From Gammaproteobacteria bacterium (lineage in GTDB: Bacteria > Pseudomonadota > Gammaproteobacteria > Steroidobacterales > Steroidobacteraceae): 11,049 bases of DNA. Both the position numbers and the translations under genes were made by a program. Under the pieces are notes generated by a model, which searched no databases, had not been told where the DNA came from, and was given only the letters and a program-made list of their open reading frames with translations. Positions 5,851 to 11,049 of this stretch are shown piece by piece. Location of the stretch: contig PMMB01000131.1 of NCBI GenBank assembly GCA_003165495.1, positions 1-11,049 of the forward strand, written 5' to 3'. Within the stretch, counting starts at the first letter, position 1. Each line of letters opens with the position of its first letter.

Positions 5851-8409
5851 TTAAGACTTCTTTTTTGCGGAGCTCTTTTTGGCTTTGGCTACAGCCTGGG
5901 GAGCCGCGGTGGGCTTCGCCGGCGCGCGCTTGTTCGCCGGCGCTTTCGCGCTCTTCGCAGCCAGCCGGGTCGGTGTCGCCGGCGCAACCGCGCGGCCTTT
6001 GGCGGCTCGTGTCTTGCGAGCGCCTGTGGCAGTCAGCCCATTGGTCGCGGCCTTCGCCGTTGGTCCTTTGGACGCGCCATTGGTCGATTTACTATTTTTG
6101 CGGCCCCACTTGCCGAAAGCACGCACCGGCGCAGCCGCCAGCAGAGTCCGGCACTCCTCCAAAGTCAGGCTCTTGGGCTCCTTGTCTTTGGGAATCTTCG
6201 CGTTGCGCGATTTGTCAGTGATGTAGGGACCGTAACGGCCATTCAGCACTTGAATGCCGGCGTCGGAAAAATCCAGGATCAGCCGATTGGCATCCGCAAT
6301 TTCCTTTTCCCGAATGACTTCCAGTGCGCGATCGGGCGTGATTTCGTACGGGTCGTCGATTTTGAGCGATACATACTTGGCCCCATATTTCACATAGGGA
6401 CCAAAACGGCCGACATTGGTCGTGATCTCCGCACCGTCGGGGGTGGTTCCGAGCTTGCGCGGCAGTTTGAACAGCTCAATCGCTTCGGCGTGCGTGATGG
6501 CGTCCATCTTTTGACCGGGCCTAAGGCCCGCAAAGCGCGGCTTGTCCGCATCGTCCTTGGTACCGATTTGCACGAAGGGCCCGAATCGCCCCATGCGCAC
6601 GCTCATCGGTTTGCCGCTCACCGGGTCTTTCCCCAAGTCCCTGGCTTGGGAGACTTCCTCGCGGCTGACCGAGCTTTCCGTATGGTTCACGAGATCGATG
6701 AACGGCTTCCAGAACTTCTCCAGCAACGGGACCCATTCCTGCTCGCCGTTCGCCACGGCATCGAGCGAATCCTCCATCTTCGCGGTGAAGTCGTAGTCCA
6801 CATAGGTCGTGAAATACTGGGTCAAGAACCGGCTGACGATTTTACCGATGTCCGTCGCCGTGAAGCGCCTACTTTCGATGTCGACGTACTGACGATCGCG
6901 CAATGTGGAAATGATGGACGCATAGGTCGACGGCCGGCCTATGCCGTATTCCTCGAGCGCCTTGACCAAGGACGCCTCGGAGAATCGCGGCGGCGGCTCG
7001 GTGAAATGCTGCGTGGGGACGATACCGGTCAATCTGACGCGATCGCCTTCCTTCATCGGCGGCAGTACATGGTCCGAGTCGTCCTGTACGACGTCGTCCA
7101 TGCCTTCTTGATAAACGGAGATGTAACCGGGCTTTACCAGGGTCGAGCCGTTCGCGCGCAATACAGTTCGCTTTTCGCCGTCGGCACCCGCGAGCATGTC
7201 CACGGCGACCGTATCGAAGATCGCCGGCGCCATTTGGCAGGCCACGGTGCGCTTCCAGATCAGTGAATACAGCCGGAACTGATCGCTCTCCATTTTCTTT
7301 TCGATGTCGGCCGGCAGAACGTTGGCGGCGGTGGGGCGAATGGCCTCATGTGCTTCCTGCGCGCTCTTCGACTTGGTTTTATAAATTCGCGGCTCTTCGG
7401 CAAGCCCCGCCGCTCCGTACAGCTGCACAATCACATCGCGAATTTGGCCGATGGCCTCCTGCGCCAGGTTGAGCGAGTCGGTGCGCATATAGGTGATGAG
7501 ACCTACCTGGCCCTCGCCGATGTCGACGCCTTCGTACAGCTGCTGCGCAACGCGCATGGTTTTTTGCGCACTGAAGCCCAATTTACGAGCAGCTTCTTGC
7601 TGCAAGGTCGAGGTCGTGAACGGCGGCGCGGGATTGCGCTTGCGCTGCTTGCGATCCACGTTAAGCACGGTCAGTTCGCCACGAGCCGCGCCTTGCAGCG
7701 TGCGCTCGACATCCCGAGCTTGTTGTTCCGTGGTAAAGCTGAACTGCTCGACCTTGGCGCCCTGATATTCGACGAGTTTGCCCGGAAACTTCTGCTCCGA
7801 ATAGTCAAGCTCGGCATCGATGGACCAATATTCGCGCGCGACGAAAGCGGCGATTTCGTCTTCGCGCTCGCAGATCATGCGCAAGGCGGGACTCTGCACG
7901 CGGCCCGCGGACAGACCCGGGCGCACTTTCTTCCACAGCAGCGGTGAGAGATTGAACCCCACTAAAAAATCCAGCGCGCGCCGTGCTTGTTGCGCGTTCA
8001 CCAGGTCGACGGACAGCTCGCGCGGGCTCGCCATCGCTTCACGGACCGCGTTCTTGGTGATTTCATAAAACACCACGCGCTGCACGTCCTTGCCCTTGAG
8101 TTCGCCCTGGGCTTTCAGGAGCTCGTACAGATGCCATGAGATGGCTTCACCCTCGCGGTCGGGGTCGGTCGCCAGGAACAGCGACTTGGCCTTCTTGAGA
8201 GCGCGCGAAATGGCGTCGACGTGTTTCTGATTGCGTTCGACGACTTGGTACTTCATGGCGAAGTGGTGCGCCGGGTCGACGGCACCTTCCTTCGGCACGA
8301 GGTCGCGAACGTGACCGTAGGAGGCAAGGACTTCGAAGTCTTTGCCAAGGTATTTCTTGATGGTCTTCGCCTTGGCCGGCGACTCCACGATAACGAGGTT
8401 GCTGCTCAA
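5851..8409 (-). CDS. topA: DNA topoisomerase I (type IA)
   Basis: An 852-residue enzyme that relaxes negative supercoils. The Toprim domain carries VIVESPAKAKTIKKYLG (E9) and TDPDREGEA (D82, D84, E86). The nucleophile lies in GLITYMRTDS (Y307), and EAHEAIRPT follows. The C-terminal part has repeated GRFGPFV/GRFGPYV/GRYGPYI units of the zinc-free Topo C-repeat type. Only three cysteines occur in the whole protein, so the tetracysteine zinc ribbons of E. coli TopA are absent. Residues about 765-852 form a Lys/Ala/Pro-rich, probably disordered DNA-binding tail ending KKSSAKKKS. The start is TTG at 8409: the in-frame TAA at 8418-8416, which is also the smg stop, excludes anything earlier, and a later start would cut the catalytic VIVES strand. 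No ribosome site is obvious; coupling to smg six bases upstream is likely. Confidence 0.97.
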   Translation of the reverse strand: MSSNLVIVESPAKAKTIKKYLGKDFEVLASYGHVRDLVPKEGAVDPAHHFAMKYQVVERNQKHVDAISRALKKAKSLFLATDPDREGEAISWHLYELLKAQGELKGKDVQRVVFYEITKNAVREAMASPRELSVDLVNAQQARRALDFLVGFNLSPLLWKKVRPGLSAGRVQSPALRMICEREDEIAAFVAREYWSIDAELDYSEQKFPGKLVEYQGAKVEQFSFTTEQQARDVERTLQGAARGELTVLNVDRKQRKRNPAPPFTTSTLQQEAARKLGFSAQKTMRVAQQLYEGVDIGEGQVGLITYMRTDSLNLAQEAIGQIRDVIVQLYGAAGLAEEPRIYKTKSKSAQEAHEAIRPTAANVLPADIEKKMESDQFRLYSLIWKRTVACQMAPAIFDTVAVDMLAGADGEKRTVLRANGSTLVKPGYISVYQEGMDDVVQDDSDHVLPPMKEGDRVRLTGIVPTQHFTEPPPRFSEASLVKALEEYGIGRPSTYASIISTLRDRQYVDIESRRFTATDIGKIVSRFLTQYFTTYVDYDFTAKMEDSLDAVANGEQEWVPLLEKFWKPFIDLVNHTESSVSREEVSQARDLGKDPVSGKPMSVRMGRFGPFVQIGTKDDADKPRFAGLRPGQKMDAITHAEAIELFKLPRKLGTTPDGAEITTNVGRFGPYVKYGAKYVSLKIDDPYEITPDRALEVIREKEIADANRLILDFSDAGIQVLNGRYGPYITDKSRNAKIPKDKEPKSLTLEECRTLLAAAPVRAFGKWGRKNSKSTNGASKGPTAKAATNGLTATGARKTRAAKGRAVAPATPTRLAAKSAKAPANKRAPAKPTAAPQAVAKAKKSSAKKKS

Positions 8410-8415
8410 AGTCGT

Positions 8416-8889
8416 TTAATGCAAAGCGTCAGAGCGCTCTTCGAAGACCAGGTCTTCCATCTGCGCGTAGGCGGATTCTTGTCCAGGTTGGCTGAATAGC
8501 ACCATCAAGACGACCCATTTGACTTGCTCAATGTCGATTTCGTCGGCTTCGAGCGCCATCAGCCGGTCGATGACGAGTTCGCGCTGGGTAGCGGAGAGTA
8601 TTCGCACGTTTTCCAAATACATCAGGTAACCGCGCACGTCGGTATCGAGCCGCAGCAACTCCTGACTGCTGAACACCCGCACGGCGCGTGCGGTAGCTTC
8701 GGCGACTTTGCCGAGCTGTTCGCCGGACAGTCCGTCCAACCACTCCAGAGCGCGCTCGATATCGGGTTCCGCGAAACCCGCCTTTTCCAATTCGAGCTTC
8801 AAGACGCGGCGATCCGGCCGCGGCTCGTCATCGGCGCTCATGTAATTCTCGAATAGATAGATGAGTAGATCGAGAACGTTATCTTTCAC
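8416..8889 (-). CDS. smg: Smg family protein (DUF494)
   Basis: A 157-residue protein matching Smg: it opens MKDNVLDLLIYLFENYM, contains LKLELEKAGF and IERALEWLDGL, and ends with the conserved VKWVVLMVLFSQPGQESAYAQMEDLVFEE, as in E. coli Smg. Its biochemical function is not established; it is nearly always encoded beside dprA. The start is GTG at 8889, overlapping the dprA stop as GTGA, with AGGAG 6 bases upstream inside the end of dprA. The arrangement implies translation coupled to dprA. topA begins six bases after its TAA stop. Confidence 0.95.
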   Translation of the reverse strand: MKDNVLDLLIYLFENYMSADDEPRPDRRVLKLELEKAGFAEPDIERALEWLDGLSGEQLGKVAEATARAVRVFSSQELLRLDTDVRGYLMYLENVRILSATQRELVIDRLMALEADEIDIEQVKWVVLMVLFSQPGQESAYAQMEDLVFEERSDALH

Positions 8890-10013
8890 CTCCGGCTCCT
8901 AACGACTCGGGAGTAGCGGCCCCCGGGGGCGGCCTGAACGTGGCCTTCGAGCTCGAGGATCAGCATCATCGAGGACACGGCTTCTGGTTTGAACCCGGTA
9001 CGAACCACCAATACATCGAGGTCCGCTGGGTCAAAGCCGAGCGCATCTAACAAGATTTTGTGATCCTTGTCCATGCCCAGTTCTCGAGGGAGCGCCGCAT
9101 CGTGGCCCGTGGCGGCGTGGGACTGGCCGGCAAAAAATGCCGAAAAGTTCAACTCACTCAATATGTCATGCGCTGTTTCGGTCAGTTTTGCACCCTGCCG
9201 GATCAGTTCGTGGCAGCCGCGGCTCAAGGGACTCATGATCGAGCCCGGAATCGCGAATACCTCCCGGCCCAGGGTTGCCGCCAGCCGAGCCGTAATCAGA
9301 GAGCCGCTTTTGCGGGCGGCTTCGACCACCAATGTCCCGAGGCTCAAGCCCGCAATGATCCCGTTCCGTTGCGGAAAATTCTCCCGTCGAGGGGGAGTTC
9401 CGAGCGGGAATCCGCTGACCAAAGCGCCCTGTTGCTGGATTTCTTTGGCTAAAGGAATATTGCTCTGTGGGTAGATGACATCGACCCCTGACCCGAGCAC
9501 GGCGAGCGTGATTCCCTGCGCCATGAGTGCACCGCGGTGTGCCGCGCTGTCAACACCTAAGGCGAGCCCGCTGGTTATGACAAGCCCGCGTCCGGCGAGA
9601 TATTCGGCGAGTTTCTGGGCTGTATCTTGGCCTTGCGCAGTGGGGTTGCGGCTGCCGACGATGGCTAGTTGCGGGTCGTTCAAGACGTCCACGCTGCCGG
9701 CGACATACAGGGCAATCGGATGACGCGGGGCTGCGCGCAACAAGGCGGGATAGCGCGGGTCCGTGAACGGCAGTACATGATGACGGGGACTTTCCAGCCA
9801 GACCCGTTCCGCAGGGGTCAATGTTGCCTTCGTGCTCGATAAGAACTCGCGCGCCGCCGCAGGCATTCCGGCGCGCGCGCGCGATGCATCGGACGCTTCG
9901 ATGATGTCTTGGGCGTCCCCTACGATCTCGAGCGCTCTTGAAAGCGTGGGAACATCGAGCGCGGGGGCGCGCGTGAGCGGCACCCAAGCAGAGGATTCTT
10001 CACCCGGCAGCAT
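8886..10013 (-). CDS. dprA: DNA-processing protein DprA (Smf)
   Basis: A 375-residue protein that binds incoming single-stranded DNA and loads RecA during natural transformation (family knowledge). An N-terminal SAM-like region (about 10-65) precedes the Rossmann-like DprA domain: LAIVGSRNPTAQGQDTA (117-133), ITSGLALGVDSAAHRGAL (146-163), VLGSGVDVIYP (172-182), FPQRNGIIAGLSLGTLVVEA (213-232), SGSLITARLA and REVFAIPGS. A DprA-type winged helix closes it (about 310-365, LLDALGFDPADLDVLVVRTG). The length is typical. ATG at 10013 is used although no Shine-Dalgarno site is seen; the frame is open further upstream but has no ATG, GTG or TTG before the preceding gene. The stop overlaps smg by GTGA. 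Presence of dprA does not itself show competence, since most bacteria carry it. Confidence 0.96.
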   Translation of the reverse strand: MLPGEESSAWVPLTRAPALDVPTLSRALEIVGDAQDIIEASDASRARAGMPAAAREFLSSTKATLTPAERVWLESPRHHVLPFTDPRYPALLRAAPRHPIALYVAGSVDVLNDPQLAIVGSRNPTAQGQDTAQKLAEYLAGRGLVITSGLALGVDSAAHRGALMAQGITLAVLGSGVDVIYPQSNIPLAKEIQQQGALVSGFPLGTPPRRENFPQRNGIIAGLSLGTLVVEAARKSGSLITARLAATLGREVFAIPGSIMSPLSRGCHELIRQGAKLTETAHDILSELNFSAFFAGQSHAATGHDAALPRELGMDKDHKILLDALGFDPADLDVLVVRTGFKPEAVSSMMLILELEGHVQAAPGGRYSRVVRSRR

Positions 10014-10020
10014 CGGGCGG

Positions 10021-10026
10021 ATTATC
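10021..10026 (-). promoter_or_regulatory. Possible -10 box directly before dprA
   Basis: The minus strand reads GATAAT, five of six to TATAAT, ending 7 bases before the dprA ATG. The -35 region is poor (CTGCGA at 17 bases). If used, transcription would start at or next to the ATG and the mRNA would be leaderless. The rest of the 85-base gap between the LysM gene and dprA shows no terminator. Confidence 0.25.
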
Positions 10027-10098
10027 GAGGATGCGCCGCTCCCTCGCAGCTCAAGATCGGGGCGGGTATGTGCAGATTTGCCGGCCGCCGCAGCTCTT

Positions 10099-11049
10099 TT
10101 AAGGGTTCTCGACTCGATCGGCTACGCGAATGACATTCGTGGCTTCCATGATCAGGCCGTAACTCAAGTGCTCGAATGTCTTGAAGACCATGAAGGTACC
10201 GGTCCGCTCATCGGGGAGCCGCACCTTGGGGGACGCCAGTCGCGACATCCCATTCAGAAAGCCCTTGTTCGCGGTATCGTGAATGACCTCGCCCGCCTGG
10301 AACACGGCCAACACATTGCCCGGCGCGAGGCCGTCGGCGGCGCCGCGATTGATAACCACAACCGCGTACTGACCGATGATGGACACGCCGTTGGATACGG
10401 CCATGATGCGGCCATTGGTCTTGATCTTCGGCGCGCTGGGAATGAAGTCCAGCGGTACGTCGACGCCGCCGGCGAACAATTTATCTCCCGGTTCGGTTTC
10501 GCGAGCCGATTCGGTCATGATGAGGGTGGCCGGGTCGCCGTCGCGGGTGATGTGACCGGCGCCGGTGAAGATGCCGTCGTAGCCCACAATGCGATTGTCG
10601 TCCGGATCGCGCAAGGCGTCGCCGACGCGCACTACGTTGTAATGACTGCCGAGTTCAACGGGGCCGGTAAATCCGCGCGCGTACAGGGTATCGCCATCGG
10701 CCATGAGTACATGCAAGTCGCGGGTGGCCAGCACATACGGCGCATCCTTGATTTGTTCTTTCGCGAGCACCGAGGGCTTCGACATGAAGGCGGCGACGGT
10801 CGCATAGGGGATCGTGGTGACCGCGCTATCGAGCGGCTCACTGCGAACTCGCGGCTCCACTCGAGCGGCGTCGCCGCGCTGCAGCAAGATGGCCGGCCGA
10901 CCGTGGATATAGACCAAACGCATGGTATCGCCCGGGTAGATCAAATGCGGATTCTGGACCTGGGGGTTAACCTGCCAGATCTCGGGCCAAAACCACGGGT
11001 CGCGCAAGAAAACCTTGGCGATCCCCCACAAGGTGTCGCCGCGTTTCAC
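10099..11049 (-). CDS. LysM domain protein, TsaP-like (5' end outside window)
   Basis: The frame is open to the window edge; the first visible codon GTG is an internal valine of the LysM motif VKRGDTLWGIAKVFL, so the true start and any signal peptide lie beyond 11049. The visible 316 residues contain a LysM domain (about 1-46: GDTLWGIA, WPEIWQVNPQ, NPHLIYPGD), a long beta-rich middle, and a C-terminal region (about 210-312) with INRGAADGLAPGNVLAVFQ and TGTFMVFKTFEHLSYGLIME. That last region resembles the FlgT-like C-terminal domain of TsaP, a protein that anchors type IV pilus secretins to peptidoglycan in other bacteria. The homologue in Pseudomonas (PA0020) is likewise next to dprA. LysM binding to cell-wall peptidoglycan is secure as family knowledge; a pilus role here is inference. 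The gene ends 85 bases before dprA on the same strand. Confidence 0.88.
   Translation of the reverse strand: MKRGDTLWGIAKVFLRDPWFWPEIWQVNPQVQNPHLIYPGDTMRLVYIHGRPAILLQRGDAARVEPRVRSEPLDSAVTTIPYATVAAFMSKPSVLAKEQIKDAPYVLATRDLHVLMADGDTLYARGFTGPVELGSHYNVVRVGDALRDPDDNRIVGYDGIFTGAGHITRDGDPATLIMTESARETEPGDKLFAGGVDVPLDFIPSAPKIKTNGRIMAVSNGVSIIGQYAVVVINRGAADGLAPGNVLAVFQAGEVIHDTANKGFLNGMSRLASPKVRLPDERTGTFMVFKTFEHLSYGLIMEATNVIRVADRVENP

Noticed and set aside
5855..5885. T-rich stretch on the plus strand near the topA end, considered as a terminator
   Set aside because: It encodes the lysine-rich end of TopA on the other strand, lacks a stable stem before the T run, and no plus-strand transcript is expected there.
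6250..7266. 338-residue plus-strand open frame
   Set aside because: It is antisense to the conserved core of topA, a common effect of GC-rich codon use; there is no recognisable domain or ribosome site.
1..11049. Mobile elements, CRISPR arrays, tRNA or rRNA genes
   Set aside because: No terminal inverted repeats, transposase motifs, regularly spaced direct repeats or RNA gene cores were seen; intergenic gaps are all under about 130 bases.

Overview
The window is an ordinary-looking, GC-rich chromosomal segment of a proteobacterium, most likely a gammaproteobacterium. The presence of smg (DUF494) and yaeQ, both largely beta/gammaproteobacterial families, and the gene order LysM protein - dprA - smg - topA - hemF support this. 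A Xanthomonadales/Nevskiales/Steroidobacterales-like host is a reasonable guess, but the sequence alone does not prove it. All recognised genes except yaeQ are on the minus strand. Coding density is very high, no gene-free stretch exceeds about 125 bases, and I see no tRNA, rRNA, insertion sequence, integrase or CRISPR array.

Right part (about 4930-11049, read right to left): a housekeeping block. A partial LysM/FlgT-like surface protein resembling the TsaP family is followed by dprA (DNA uptake and recombination), smg, topA (topoisomerase I, TTG start, zinc-free C-terminus, Lys/Ala-rich tail) and hemF (aerobic coproporphyrinogen III oxidase). dprA and smg overlap by four bases, and smg-topA and topA-hemF are each separated by six, so dprA to hemF looks like one transcription unit.

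Middle (3664-4922): yaeQ on the plus strand converges on hemF, with stop codons 7 bases apart, and diverges from a two-gene module on the minus strand. That module is a 130-residue four-helix membrane protein overlapping by ATGA a 62-residue XRE/Cro-type regulator. The divergent intergenic region carries two copies of an 18-base palindrome, TGTMAAG-N4-CTTTACW. One covers the -35 boxes of both divergent promoters; the other covers the expected start of the leftward transcript. This is the most interesting feature of the window.

Left part (1-3560, read right to left): a four-gene efflux-type ABC transporter of the MacAB/LolCDE superfamily. It comprises a membrane-fusion adaptor, a LolD-like ATPase and two separate FtsX-type permeases, the second cut by the window edge. 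It lies 103 bases downstream of the XRE regulator on the same strand and could be co-transcribed with it or have its own weak promoter. I find no clearly undescribed large system. The novelty candidates are the small membrane protein/XRE module, its operator layout, and its possible link to yaeQ and the efflux operon.
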